A stretch of DNA of 33,379 nt from Bacillota bacterium (GTDB lineage Bacteria > Bacillota > Syntrophomonadia > Syntrophomonadales > Syntrophomonadaceae). Below, in pieces: positions 1 to 8,101 of the stretch. The stretch lies in the NCBI GenBank assembly GCA_029550685.1, contig JAKPGY010000250.1, positions 1 to 33,379 of the forward strand, given 5' to 3'. A model generated the notes under the pieces. That model was not told the DNA's origin and did no database searches. It was given only the letters and a program-made list of their open reading frames with translations. A program made the position numbers and the translations under genes. The number at the start of each line of letters is the position of its first letter. The first letter of the stretch is position 1.

Positions 1-491
1 GATACCGCATGAAACAGAGCATACCACAAGGCTTGCCCTGCTCCCATTTCCGGCCACCAATGGAGAAATAATATCAGGGTGCCTGCGGCTTCAAAGAGAA
101 GTGAAATCACCAGCAAGTAACGAATTATTTTAATTAAGTCCTCCATGGAACCGCGGTTGAGAGCAAATTGCAAAACCATCTTCTGTTTCAGATTTAAGCG
201 CCGTCCCATAAGAATAAAAAAATAAGTGACGAAAGTCATTAAACCCAGTCCGCCCACCTGGATCAACAGCAGTATGACAACTTGTCCGAAAACGGTCCAG
301 TGAGAAGCGGTATCAACTACTACCAAACCGGTAACACAGGTAGCGGAAGCAGAAGTAAACAAAGCGGCAAGTATATCGGGGGTTCCCGTTTTCACTGCAA
401 AAGGCAGGCTCAGCAGCAGGGTTCCTGCCAAAACCACCAGCAAAAAGCTGCCGATCAATGCTTTAGGCGGGTTAATAGCTTGGTTGTTCAT
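1..491 (-). CDS. ktrB: K+ uptake membrane subunit KtrB/TrkH (N-terminal part)
   Basis: Potassium-translocating membrane subunit of a Ktr/Trk-type transporter. The gene starts at the ATG at 491-489 and runs off the left edge, so about 163 residues are visible. The first hydrophobic segment (about residues 10-32) is followed by a pore loop containing SASATCVTGL. The TCVTGL piece is the first selectivity-filter repeat of this superfamily, with its conserved glycine. Further hydrophobic segments follow (about 68-92 and 123-140). The start lies 3 bp after the ktrA stop, so the two are surely co-transcribed and probably translationally coupled. By family knowledge the protein forms a dimer gated by a cytoplasmic KtrA ring. 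KtrB and TrkH cannot be separated from this fragment; the small single-RCK partner favours KtrB. Confidence 0.9.
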   Translation of the reverse strand, partial: MNNQAINPPKALIGSFLLVVLAGTLLLSLPFAVKTGTPDILAALFTSASATCVTGLVVVDTASHWTVFGQVVILLLIQVGGLGLMTFVTYFFILMGRRLNLKQKMVLQFALNRGSMEDLIKIIRYLLVISLLFEAAGTLILFLHWWPEMGAGQALWYALFHAV

Positions 492-494
492 AAT

Positions 495-1151
495 CTAGTC
501 CATTCCATTGAGTTTTTCCAAAGAACGGGTGGGGCCCAGTACCACCAGAATATCACCGGCATGAATAACATGTTCCGGAAGAGGGGATACCACGATGTCA
601 TCCCCAGTTTTGATGGCCAGAATGTTTAGGCCTAGTTTGGGGCGCAACCCGCTGTCCTTCAGATTCTTCCCCACCAAACTACGGGGAGTAACTATTTCCC
701 ATATACCATAGTCTGCCGAAAGGTCAATATGTTCGATAATGCTGTTGGACACCAGAGTACGCGCCAGTCTGATCGCCATATCCCGTTCCGGGTGTACCAC
801 CAGGTCCACTCCGATTTTGGAAAGCACCTTACCATGCATGCCGTTCTGCGCTTTGGCGATGGTTTTTTTAACGCCCATTTCTTTCAGGGTAAGACAGGTC
901 AATATACTGGCCTCAATGTCGCCTCCGATGGCGACTATGACCGCATCAAAGCTGGTAATGTCCAGAGCTTTTAATACCTTTTCATCCATGGAATCAGCCT
1001 GAACAGCTTGGGTAGCTATATCTGCCATATCCTGAATCCGGTCCTCATCAGTATCGATAGCCAGGACCTCATGGCCCATACGCACCAATTCGCGAATTAG
1101 GCTTTCGCCAAAACGACCTATACCAATAACCGCATACTGTTGCTTTTTCAT
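495..1151 (-). CDS. ktrA: K+ uptake regulatory subunit KtrA (RCK domain)
   Basis: Cytoplasmic nucleotide-binding gating subunit of the Ktr potassium transporter, 218 residues, the usual KtrA length. The N-terminal RCK_N Rossmann domain starts with IGIGRFGESL (GxGxxG type) and has an acidic residue at the end of strand 2 (LAIDTDEDR), typical of NAD(H)/ATP-binding RCK proteins. A smaller RCK_C domain (about residues 140-218) contains the VGKNLKDSGLRPK turn common to TrkA_C modules. In this family ATP/ADP bind the first domain and c-di-AMP can bind the second. The start at 1151 has a good AGGAGG 7-8 bases upstream. ktrB follows directly. No c-di-AMP riboswitch is evident in the short leader. Confidence 0.93.
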   Translation of the reverse strand: MKKQQYAVIGIGRFGESLIRELVRMGHEVLAIDTDEDRIQDMADIATQAVQADSMDEKVLKALDITSFDAVIVAIGGDIEASILTCLTLKEMGVKKTIAKAQNGMHGKVLSKIGVDLVVHPERDMAIRLARTLVSNSIIEHIDLSADYGIWEIVTPRSLVGKNLKDSGLRPKLGLNILAIKTGDDIVVSPLPEHVIHAGDILVVLGPTRSLEKLNGMD

Positions 1152-1189
1152 AGTGCTTCCTCCTGCTTGGGCTTAATCGGTAAACAATT

Positions 1190-1195
1190 ATTATA
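1190..1195 (-). promoter_or_regulatory. Possible -10 box for ktrAB
   Basis: On the minus strand TATAAT lies about 40 bases upstream of the ktrA start, in the divergent gap with fdhD. A TTGTAA lies 20 bases further up, which is a long spacing, so the -35 is uncertain. Confidence 0.35.
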
Positions 1196-1280
1196 GTACT
1201 ATGCTGAATTTCCAATTACAATCGTTGCTGCCCCTGCTTTAATAAACCACAGCATTAATGTTCTTTCCAGAAAAGGAATG

Positions 1281-1286
1281 TATAAT
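1281..1286 (+). promoter_or_regulatory. Possible -10 box for fdhD
   Basis: A TATAAT lies about 48 bases upstream of the fdhD start codon. No convincing -35 hexamer is seen at 16-18 bases. Confidence 0.35.
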
Positions 1287-1333
1287 TAAGGCAAGATACC
1301 AGGGAACCTGTATATAAAAGGGGTGATGGGGCA

Positions 1334-2104
1334 ATGGAAGCATTACCTATTCTGAAAGAACGGGATGTGCAATTATTCGAAAAAGGTACCTGGAGTAATT
1401 TTAAAGACCAGTTGGTGGTGGAAGAGCACCTGCAGATTATTCTTAACGGGGAGATACTAGTATCATCAGCTTGTTCCCCTGAGTATACCCGGGAATTGGC
1501 GGTGGGCTATTTGGTTAGTGAAGGATTTATCACCAGTTCCCAGGACCTGGCCTCGGTAAAAGCACCTCATCCGCTCCGGGTGGAGGTGGAGACCACAAAG
1601 CCGGTAGATCTGTCCGCGCCGAGACAGATTAACACCTGCATGGGCCGGGGCAGCGGACTGCAGGTAGAGCCTATAGTTTCCCCCAATGACAACCTGCTCT
1701 GGTCACCAGCTCACCTGCTGCAGTTAATTGCCGAGCTGGATGCCAGTTCTCTTACTTTTAAGAAAACCGGCGGGGTACATAGTGCAGCTTTGGCTGGCCC
1801 CCAGGGTACCATAGTTAGATTCGAGGATATTGGCAGGCACAACGCTGTAGACAAGGTGATAGGCTATGCCTGCCTGCAGCATATTCCCCTGCACGACAAA
1901 TGCTTGCTGCTGAGCGGCCGGATAGCCTCAGAAATCCTGCTGAAAATTGCCCGCGCCGGCTTTCCCATGATTGTGTCCAGGTCTGCACCTACGTATAAAG
2001 CTGTAGACCGGGCTGAAGAACTCGGTATAACGGTGGTGGGATTTGCCCGTGGTCAACGCTTCAACCTGTACTGCCATGGACAACGCATCGCCCGGGAACA
2101 ATAA
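1334..2104 (+). CDS. fdhD: Formate dehydrogenase accessory sulfurtransferase FdhD
   Basis: FdhD carries sulfur from a cysteine desulfurase to the molybdenum/tungsten bis-MGD cofactor, a step required for active formate dehydrogenase. At 256 residues it has normal length. Family motifs are clear: RELAVGYLVSEGF near residue 53, TGGVHSAAL near 145, EDIGRHNAVDKVIG near 163, and SGRIASEILLKIARAGFP followed by VSRSAPT near 195-220. The cysteine loop is unusual: it reads NTCMGRGSG, so Cys102 is kept but the second cysteine of the usual CxxC is Arg105. The ATG at 1334 follows a GGGGTGATGGGG Shine-Dalgarno region. No formate dehydrogenase gene is in the window; the modABC locus near 31 kb would supply the metal. 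Confidence 0.95.
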   Translation: MEALPILKERDVQLFEKGTWSNFKDQLVVEEHLQIILNGEILVSSACSPEYTRELAVGYLVSEGFITSSQDLASVKAPHPLRVEVETTKPVDLSAPRQINTCMGRGSGLQVEPIVSPNDNLLWSPAHLLQLIAELDASSLTFKKTGGVHSAALAGPQGTIVRFEDIGRHNAVDKVIGYACLQHIPLHDKCLLLSGRIASEILLKIARAGFPMIVSRSAPTYKAVDRAEELGITVVGFARGQRFNLYCHGQRIAREQ

Positions 2105-2131
2105 AGGTGAGTCTCGTACGAGAACTCACCT
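2105..2131 (+). terminator. Hairpin after fdhD
   Basis: The inverted repeat AGGTGAG-CTCG / CGAG-CTCACCT starts directly after the fdhD stop codon. It makes an 11-bp stem with a small bulge and a 2-base loop. There is no strong T-run, so it may be a transcript-end hairpin rather than a classic intrinsic terminator. A near copy lies at 2329-2356. Confidence 0.45.
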
Positions 2132-2149
2132 CAGACTGTCAATAAAGGC

Positions 2150-2300
2150 AAAAAAGAGATCGCCACGTCGCTACGCTCCTCGCAACATTAGCCGTGAGCG
2201 ATAGCGAACATCGGTAGCGCCTGAACGGCCGATGACATAAACCAGAGCCATCGTATGTGTCATTGCGAGGCACGAAGTGCCGCGGCAATCTCGAACGCTT
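2150..2300. repeat. Dispersed hairpin repeat, copy 1
   Basis: Two half-units in opposite orientation: GAGATCGCCACGTCGC from about 2157, and TGTCATTGCGAGGC...GCGGCAATCTC at about 2259-2294. The second folds as ATTGC/GCAAT closing an inner GGCAC-gaa-GTGCC stem. Related units occur near 7.9, 17.7, 19.8, 29.0 and 29.3 kb. The stretch is non-coding; frames through it give only the low-complexity peptides typical of this repeat. Confidence 0.75.
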
Positions 2301-2328
2301 AAAAGTTATAAGCTTTTTTGACACTAGA

Positions 2329-2356
2329 GGTGAGTGCTTTCACGAGAACCCACCTT
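2329..2356 (-). terminator. Hairpin after the purine permease gene
   Basis: On the minus strand AGGTGGGT ... ACTCACCT forms an 8-bp stem (one G-U pair) with a 12-base loop, just beyond the permease stop codon. It closely resembles the hairpin at 2105-2131, in the same plus-strand orientation. Confidence 0.4.
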
Positions 2357-2366
2357 TACTATCTCC

Positions 2367-3671
2367 TTAAGCTCGCAGTACAAAATTGATTACAAACAGA
2401 AAAGCGATAATGTACATCATCCAATGAATATCCTTCCAGCGGCCGGTAAACAGTTTAACCAATGTATAACCGATGAATCCCAGACCCAGACCGGTGGCAA
2501 TACTGTAGGTCAGTGGCATACCGATTATGGTCAGGAAAGCTGGAAAAGCTTCGGTAAAGTCCTGAAAGTTTATACGCACAATCTCCGACAGCATCAAAGC
2601 TCCAACTATGATTAAAGCGGGGGCTGTGGCAAAACCAGGCACCAAACCAATGAGGGGAGCAAAAATAAGAGCCGCCAGGAACAGTACTGCTGCGGTGATA
2701 GCAGTTAAACCGGTTCTTCCGCCTTCAGCCACTCCGGAAGCACTTTCGATATAGGATGTAACAGTACTGGTACCCAACACAGCACTGGCCATGGTACCTA
2801 AGGAGTCGGCGATAAAAGCTCTGCCTAGCTCAGGCGGATGTCCTTCATCTTTCATTAAATTGGCCTTTCTCAGCAAGCCCATAAGAGTTCCCATATTATC
2901 GAAAAGCTCCACCATGGTAAAAGTAAAGATGATGTTGAACACACCAAAAGCCAAGGCTCCTTTGAGGTCCATCTTGCCGAAGGTAGGAGCTATATTGGGC
3001 AAATCAAAGCTGACCAAGGCACCTAAGCTTTGCGGCAGCGGTATGGCACCCACAACCATGCCAGCTGCGGTGGTAGCTAGAATACTGATAATCAATGCTC
3101 CCTTGATCGCCCGTGCCATTAAGATTCCTGCCAATAGCAGTCCAAAAATGGCTAAGAGAGTGCCGGTCTGGGTTAGGTCACCCAAGGTCAGCAAGGTGGC
3201 TGCATCAGCCCTTACAATACCCGCATTCTGCAGACCTATAAAAGCAATAAACAGACCGATACCTACAGGTATAGCGGCACGCAGTGAGGGAGGAACTGCG
3301 TCAATAATATATGTACGTATTTTGGTAACCGTTAGGATAAAAAACAGGATACCGGAAACAAAAACCGCTCCCAAAGCTACTGTCCAATGCAGCCCAAATC
3401 CCATAACCACTGTATAGGTAAAGAAAGCATTCAAGCCCATACCCGGTGCCACTACAATAGGGTAATTGGCAAAGAAGGCCATTAAAAGTGTGGCAAAAAC
3501 GGAGGCAAGAATAGTGGCAGCTATAGCTGCGTCTTTTGGAATGCCGGCATCAGCAAGAATACTTGGGTTTACAAAAATTATATAGGACAGGGTAATGAAA
3601 GTCGTAAACCCGGCTAGTATTTCCGTTTTGACTGATGTGCCGCGTTCCGTCAGCCTAAAAAATGAATCCAT
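2367..3671 (-). CDS. Purine permease, AzgA/PbuG (NCS2-like) family
   Basis: Polytopic membrane transporter for hypoxanthine/guanine or adenine, probably proton-coupled. At 434 residues it matches PbuG/AzgA. The N-terminal region has the family signature: LTERGTSVKTEILAGFTTF, then SYIIFVNPSIL, then VAPGMGLNAFFTYTVV near residue 75, a substrate-binding region of the family. FTMVELFDNMGTLMGL near 255 and the STVTSYIESASGVAEGGRTG segment near 300 are equally typical. About 12-14 hydrophobic segments are visible. AGGAGGGG lies 8 bases before the ATG at 3671. The 180-bp leader shows no purine-riboswitch core, so control by guanine or adenine through that element is not supported. Exact base specificity cannot be told from the sequence. 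Confidence 0.92.
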   Translation of the reverse strand: MDSFFRLTERGTSVKTEILAGFTTFITLSYIIFVNPSILADAGIPKDAAIAATILASVFATLLMAFFANYPIVVAPGMGLNAFFTYTVVMGFGLHWTVALGAVFVSGILFFILTVTKIRTYIIDAVPPSLRAAIPVGIGLFIAFIGLQNAGIVRADAATLLTLGDLTQTGTLLAIFGLLLAGILMARAIKGALIISILATTAAGMVVGAIPLPQSLGALVSFDLPNIAPTFGKMDLKGALAFGVFNIIFTFTMVELFDNMGTLMGLLRKANLMKDEGHPPELGRAFIADSLGTMASAVLGTSTVTSYIESASGVAEGGRTGLTAITAAVLFLAALIFAPLIGLVPGFATAPALIIVGALMLSEIVRINFQDFTEAFPAFLTIIGMPLTYSIATGLGLGFIGYTLVKLFTGRWKDIHWMMYIIAFLFVINFVLRA

Positions 3672-3852
3672 TGAAGTCCCCTCCTGTGATTATTTAACGT
3701 CAGGTAGTTTATTCTAGTTGCGGATCATTCTTCCCTCCTCTCAGAATTAAGATTCCATTTTTCCATGCAGGCTATGCATAACAACCACTAATAACCACCC
3801 CAGACGATTCCCCCAACCTTTGATTACTAGGTAAACTTTTGCTACTCCTCCT

Positions 3853-4992
3853 TCAAACATTTTTTCCAATTCTAAGCAAACGTAAAGCGGTCTGGGCAGC
3901 TTCCCTTACCAGTTCACCAGCCCGGCTCAAAGACTCATCCAGTGTTATAGGGCCGGGAGCAATGCTCACCAGGGCGTCTATACCATGCTGGTATACTGCT
4001 CCAGCACCTGGACCAATTGAGCCAACTATAGCTATCACCGGTATTCCATACTGTTTAGCTCGCCGGGCCAATCCCACCGGTACTTTGCCGTATAGACTCT
4101 GCCCATTTATAGAACCTTCTCCGGTAATAACAAGGTCAAGCCCGCTGGCCAGTATTTCCTCCATATGCAAAATATCCATAACCAGTTCCAGCCCCGGCTG
4201 CAGTTTTCCGCCGGCAAAGGCCAACAGACCGGCTCCCAGGCCTCCTGCGGCGCCCGCTCCTGGAACACCGGCAACATCTATCCCCAGATCGCGTTTAATT
4301 ACCTTTGCCCAATGCTGCAAAGCCCGGTCGAGAGTTCTCACCATATCAGCACTGGCACCCTTTTGGGGCCCGTATATGTAGGAGGCTCCCTGGGGTCCAT
4401 ACAGAGGATTGGTTACATCACAAGCCACTCTAACCTCGGTTTCAGCCAGGCGAGGATCTAGACCGGTAACATCAATATGCTCCAGCTGCAGCAATCCTGC
4501 GCCGCCCCAGCTGATTTCCCGGCCGGAATTGTCCAATAACCGGGCCCCTAGGGCTTGCGCCATACCAGCTCCGCCATCATTGGTAGCACTGCCGCCGATA
4601 CCGATAATGATGGTTCGACACCCCTGATCCAAAGCCGCCTTTATCAGTTCTCCGGTACCGAAGGTGGTAGCGATCATGGGGTTCCGTTTGCCACGGGGAA
4701 CCAATTCCAGCCCGGAAGCTTGCGCCATTTCAATTATGGCGGTGTGGTTTTCCACCACTCCATAAGCAGCTGAAACCTTTCCCCCACAGGGATCGGTAAC
4801 CGGGCAGTATTTAATAACACCGCCCATAGCAGAGGTAAGAGATTCTGTCAGACCTTCTCCTCCATCTGATAAGGGCACCTTCCTGATTACCGCCTCAGGA
4901 TACACCTGCCTGACTCCCGCGGCCATGTGCTCAGCAACCTGCACAGCAGTCAGGCTTTCTTTAAAAGAATCCGGAGCAATAAGTATACGCAT
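3853..4992 (-). CDS. Glycerate kinase (GlxK/GarK type)
   Basis: ATP-dependent kinase converting glycerate to phosphoglycerate, feeding glycerate from sugar-acid or serine turnover into lower glycolysis. I chose the ATG at 4992 (379 residues) because the family begins MRILIAPDSFKESLTA at exactly this point; an in-frame ATG at 5031 would add 13 atypical residues. Neither start has a strong Shine-Dalgarno. Seen motifs: VPLSDGGEGLTESL near 48, GIGGSATNDGGAGMAQALGA near 125, a glycine-rich GVPGAGAAGGLGAGLLAF stretch near 245, and ITGEGSINGQSLYGKVP near 285. All are typical of the type 1 glycerate kinase family. It lies downstream of the secernin gene on the same strand with 64 bp between, so they may share a transcript. 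Whether the product is 2- or 3-phosphoglycerate is not decidable here. Confidence 0.92.
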   Translation of the reverse strand: MRILIAPDSFKESLTAVQVAEHMAAGVRQVYPEAVIRKVPLSDGGEGLTESLTSAMGGVIKYCPVTDPCGGKVSAAYGVVENHTAIIEMAQASGLELVPRGKRNPMIATTFGTGELIKAALDQGCRTIIIGIGGSATNDGGAGMAQALGARLLDNSGREISWGGAGLLQLEHIDVTGLDPRLAETEVRVACDVTNPLYGPQGASYIYGPQKGASADMVRTLDRALQHWAKVIKRDLGIDVAGVPGAGAAGGLGAGLLAFAGGKLQPGLELVMDILHMEEILASGLDLVITGEGSINGQSLYGKVPVGLARRAKQYGIPVIAIVGSIGPGAGAVYQHGIDALVSIAPGPITLDESLSRAGELVREAAQTALRLLRIGKNV

Positions 4993-5056
4993 TAATTCAT
5001 TACACATCCGTTCCGTATGATAGAAAATCATAGCTGTTTTGTCCAGAGATTAAGCT

Positions 5057-6376
5057 TTAATGAACACTGCCCAAACGAGCAGTCTGGCGCCGCCAATAGC
5101 TGCGAAAATAGGGGTTACCCCGGCGGCGGACCGGCTGGTGTTGGTTCTCAGAGATAACTTTACGGATAACCTCGGCTTCCTGCCGCCAAGCCTCGCTCAT
5201 AAACTCTATCTTGGTACTGTCACTGGCCGACTCGGCTTCCAGTTTGCCTGCGATTTCCCGCCAGGATTCTTCCAGCTGGTCCCTCTTTTCATAGTAGGAT
5301 TCCAAGTTGGTTACCTGCCCGTTTATAACCATACGGTGAAAGATCTCCCGCTGTTGCCAATAACCGGTGGCTTCCTGCTGCTGGTCCTCGCGAAATACTA
5401 CCGGATTATTTTCCACCAACCACAAGGGTTTAAACATAGCCAGGCAGGGAGTTGAGGCTCCGGTTACCCAGTAAAGACTGGCTTTTTCCGATAAACAGGC
5501 CACATAACTGCCGGTAGTATGGTCACCGATAATTCCCCCTCCATGCATGCAGACACTTTGCAGGCTGGCTTGCTGGAATTGCCTTCCCTGGACCGCGGGA
5601 TGGTGGGAGCGCAATATTTGCATCATAACGGCTGTATCGATTTTACCCTGCTGCGCCTCCAGTTCCTGTTGGCTGCAGCTGCAGCGCTGTCCGGAACCGC
5701 TGAAATAGGTAAACAGCTTATCCTTGTAACAGCGGGCAAAGTTAAAATCCTCTTCTGTTTTGCACCAGCCCTTTTCCCGGGCATGTTTTATAAGATCAGG
5801 ATGGGCTCGATCATATTGGGAACCGATGGTAAGCCCATTGGATATAGCTCTGATACCCTTCACTTTCTCAGCGGCCCAGTATTTCCCGGCAGTTTCGAGA
5901 ACCCAGGCTTCCCGGGGATCAGTAATCAGGAAGGAATTATGATAGGTAAAGGGTTTCTCATACCCACAGTTTCCCCCCTGTCCATACCTTTGCAGCAGCC
6001 CAATGATGAGCTCCATAGCTTCCTGGCTGGTACGGCACCTTTCCAAGGCTAGCCTAATCAGATCCATACCCGTTAATCCGGTAGGCTGGTATTTTTCCCG
6101 GGTGAAAACGGCTTCATTTCCGATGTTAAGGCCAAATTCGTTGCTGCCCATTTCGCAGCCCCAAATCCAGGAGGGTTTTAACAGCAGGACCGCATAAGTT
6201 TCAGGACTCTGCTCAATTTCGATATAAGTACAGCGGACCCGGGCACCTTTAGGGTATTGTCGTCTGGGCACCTGGACAATAATGTGAGGTTCATTGGGCT
6301 GCCGGTCACTGTTTTTAGCAAAATAAACCTGCCCGTCCCGGCTTACTTCCCTCATGGCCACCATGGTATCACACAT
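5057..6376 (-). CDS. Secernin / C69-family N-terminal-nucleophile peptidase
   Basis: Predicted Ntn-hydrolase of the secernin/C69 dipeptidase group, 439 residues. The protein starts Met-Cys-Asp-Thr; removal of Met exposes Cys2 as N-terminal nucleophile, the arrangement expected for this family. The following YFAKNSDRQPNEPH segment, the WGCEMGSNEFGLNIGNEAVF core near 73-92 and TGMDLIRLALERC are characteristic. A late HGGGIIGDHTTGSYVACL motif near 280 also fits. The start at 6376 is secured by AAGGAGG 8 bases upstream and by the nucleophile position. The C-terminal about 80 residues are charged and probably helical. There is no signal peptide, so it acts in the cytoplasm. The natural substrate is unknown; hydrolysis of small amides or dipeptides is an inference from the family. 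Confidence 0.88.
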   Translation of the reverse strand: MCDTMVAMREVSRDGQVYFAKNSDRQPNEPHIIVQVPRRQYPKGARVRCTYIEIEQSPETYAVLLLKPSWIWGCEMGSNEFGLNIGNEAVFTREKYQPTGLTGMDLIRLALERCRTSQEAMELIIGLLQRYGQGGNCGYEKPFTYHNSFLITDPREAWVLETAGKYWAAEKVKGIRAISNGLTIGSQYDRAHPDLIKHAREKGWCKTEEDFNFARCYKDKLFTYFSGSGQRCSCSQQELEAQQGKIDTAVMMQILRSHHPAVQGRQFQQASLQSVCMHGGGIIGDHTTGSYVACLSEKASLYWVTGASTPCLAMFKPLWLVENNPVVFREDQQQEATGYWQQREIFHRMVINGQVTNLESYYEKRDQLEESWREIAGKLEAESASDSTKIEFMSEAWRQEAEVIRKVISENQHQPVRRRGNPYFRSYWRRQTARLGSVH

Positions 6377-6481
6377 GATCCAACCTCCTTTCTACCATAA
6401 ATTGTATCATGAGTGGCTAAAATACATACTCCTGATAAACTGAGTTCGGTGCCAGTGAATACTGTATACTTACGGCATCCC

Positions 6482-6511
6482 TTGTTGTTCGTGTGTACAA
6501 AATACTATAAT
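6482..6511 (+). promoter_or_regulatory. Promoter of glutamate dehydrogenase gene
   Basis: TTGTTG at 6482-6487 and TATAAT at 6506-6511 are separated by 18 bases. The -10 box is embedded in the perfect inverted repeat at 6496-6517. Confidence 0.5.
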
Positions 6512-6517
6512 TTTGTA
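6496..6517. promoter_or_regulatory. Perfect palindrome over the gdh -10 box (candidate operator)
   Basis: TACAAAAT and ATTTTGTA form perfect 8-bp arms around 6 bases. The dyad overlaps the -10 hexamer 40-60 bases before the glutamate dehydrogenase start, where a bound dimer would block RNA polymerase. The regulator is not identified. Confidence 0.5.
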
Positions 6518-6556
6518 TAACTTCAGTTTTTTTATATTTTTAGAGGAGGCTTTTTA

Positions 6557-7843
6557 ATGAGCGAAGGTGTGTATAATCCCTATGTGAATGCTCAAGCACA
6601 ATTTGACCGGGTAGCCGATATTATTGGTCTGGACCAGGCTACGCGGGACCTGCTGCGCCAGCCGCTGCGGGAATACCATTTTCTTATCCCGGTGCAAATG
6701 GATGACGGAAGCACCAAGATATTCCGGGGATTTAGGGTTCAGCACAACGATGCCCGCGGTCCAGCTAAAGGAGGAATTCGCTTTCATCCTGAGGAAACTG
6801 CTGACACGGTCCGGGCTCTGGCTATGTGGATGACCTGGAAATGTGCGGTAGTGGATATTCCCCTGGGCGGAGGCAAGGGTGGCATTGTCTGTGATCCCCG
6901 CAACCTCAGCGAAAAAGAACAGGAACGCCTGTGCCGTGGATGGGTTCGCCAGGTAGTTAAAAATGTGGGGCCCTTTTCCGATGTTCCCGCTCCCGATGTG
7001 ATGACCAGCGGCAAACATATGCTGTGGATGCTGGATGAATACGAAACTATTACCGGGGGACGCTATCCTGGTTTTATCACCGGCAAACCGGTAGGCATGG
7101 GTGGCTCTTTGGGACGCACCGAAGCTACTGGTTATGGGGTAATATATACGGTAAGAGAAGCCTTGCAAGACCGAGGTTTGAATGTCAAGGATACTACCGC
7201 CAGCATTCAGGGATTCGGCAATGTAGCTCAGTATGCCGCTAAGCTGTTCACCCAATTAGGCGGCACGGTAATCGCTGTTTCCTGCTGGGACAATGTGGAT
7301 AAAAAAGCTTACACTTTCCGCAAAAAAGATGGGGTCAATGTGGACGAGCTGCGGGGTATAACTGATGTTTACGGAGGTATTACTAAGGATAAAGCTCGTG
7401 ACCTGGGCTATGAAGTATTAGATGCCATGGTCTGGCTGGAACAGGAAGTGGATATACTGATTCCCGCCGCCCTGGAAAACCAGATTACTGCCGAAAATGT
7501 GGATAAAATAAGCCCTCAGGTAAAAATGATAGCCGAAGGTGCCAACGGCCCCACTACCCCTGACGCCGATGAGGCCCTTAAACACCGCAGAATCTTTATG
7601 ATTCCCGACTTTTTAGCCAATGCCGGCGGGGTGACCTGCAGCTATTTTGAGCAGGTGCAGAGCAATGCCAATTACTTCTGGGAAAAAGATGAAGTTTTGA
7701 CTAAACTAGATGCTAAGATGACAGCTGCTTTCCATGCTGTAAATGATTTGGCCAAACGCAGCAGCCTTTATATGCGGGATGCCGCTTATGTTATCTCCAT
7801 CAACCGGGTAGCCCAGGCAGTTAAGATGAGAGGCTGGGTCTAA
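6557..7843 (+). CDS. Glutamate dehydrogenase
   Basis: Interconverts glutamate with 2-oxoglutarate and ammonium using NAD(P); in an amino-acid-using anaerobe it may act oxidatively. At 428 residues it has the size of the hexameric small-subunit enzymes. Lys71 (PAKGGIRFHP), Lys95 (MTWKCAVVD) and Lys107 (GGGKGGI) correspond to the three active-site lysines, and Asp147 (VPAPDVMT) to the catalytic aspartate. The coenzyme domain opens with GMGGSLGRTEATGYGV and has a QGFGNVAQ Rossmann turn near 215. AGAGGAGG lies 7-8 bases before the ATG. It appears to be monocistronic, with a palindrome over its promoter and a dispersed repeat downstream. NAD versus NADP preference is not called. The symbol (gudB, rocG or gdhA) is left open. 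Confidence 0.96.
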   Translation: MSEGVYNPYVNAQAQFDRVADIIGLDQATRDLLRQPLREYHFLIPVQMDDGSTKIFRGFRVQHNDARGPAKGGIRFHPEETADTVRALAMWMTWKCAVVDIPLGGGKGGIVCDPRNLSEKEQERLCRGWVRQVVKNVGPFSDVPAPDVMTSGKHMLWMLDEYETITGGRYPGFITGKPVGMGGSLGRTEATGYGVIYTVREALQDRGLNVKDTTASIQGFGNVAQYAAKLFTQLGGTVIAVSCWDNVDKKAYTFRKKDGVNVDELRGITDVYGGITKDKARDLGYEVLDAMVWLEQEVDILIPAALENQITAENVDKISPQVKMIAEGANGPTTPDADEALKHRRIFMIPDFLANAGGVTCSYFEQVQSNANYFWEKDEVLTKLDAKMTAAFHAVNDLAKRSSLYMRDAAYVISINRVAQAVKMRGWV

Positions 7844-7857
7844 GCCTTTATAGTTTT

Positions 7858-7977
7858 GCTGTGAAGATAGCGTCCTAATGTGTCATTGCGAGCCCCGTCA
7901 GGGGCGTGGCAATCTCTATGTCAACCAACGGTTTGAATTAACAGATCGCCACGTCGCTTCGCTCCTCGCGATGACAC
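7858..7977. repeat. Dispersed hairpin repeat, copy 2
   Basis: Begins GCTGTGAAGATAGCGTCC, then TAATGTGTCATTGCGAG, the inner stem GCCCC-gtca-GGGGC, GGCAATCTCTATG, and the reverse half CAGATCGCCACGTCGC ... CTCCTCGCGATGACAC. It closely parallels copy 5 at 28954-29055 over about 100 bp. It fills most of the 258-bp gap between the glutamate dehydrogenase gene and the large fusion gene. Confidence 0.8.
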
Positions 7978-8101
7978 AAGGAGGGCTATTACACAACAAT
8001 GACACAGATGATGGCTGTGGGTAGAAATTGACACGCCCTTTTCGGGGTTCATAATGACTTGTCTGGAAACTGCTTTCACAGCGACTTTGAGAGGGATACC
8101 T

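Noticed and set aside
1152-1333. Possible c-di-AMP (ydaO) riboswitch before ktrA
   Set aside because: The leader is too short and shows no such conserved core.
2139-2324. Small minus-strand frame containing VARSVATWRS
   Set aside because: Another frame of the dispersed repeat; not coding.
2791-3417. 208-residue plus-strand frame inside the purine permease
   Set aside because: Antisense shadow: Lys/Ala/Pro-rich translation with no motif, opposite a strongly conserved membrane protein.
3672-3852. Possible purine riboswitch upstream of the permease
   Set aside because: The conserved loop-loop and junction bases of the purine aptamer were not found on the minus strand.
6554-7255. 233-residue minus-strand frame inside glutamate dehydrogenase
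   Set aside because: It mirrors conserved enzyme codons; no start signal and no recognisable domain.
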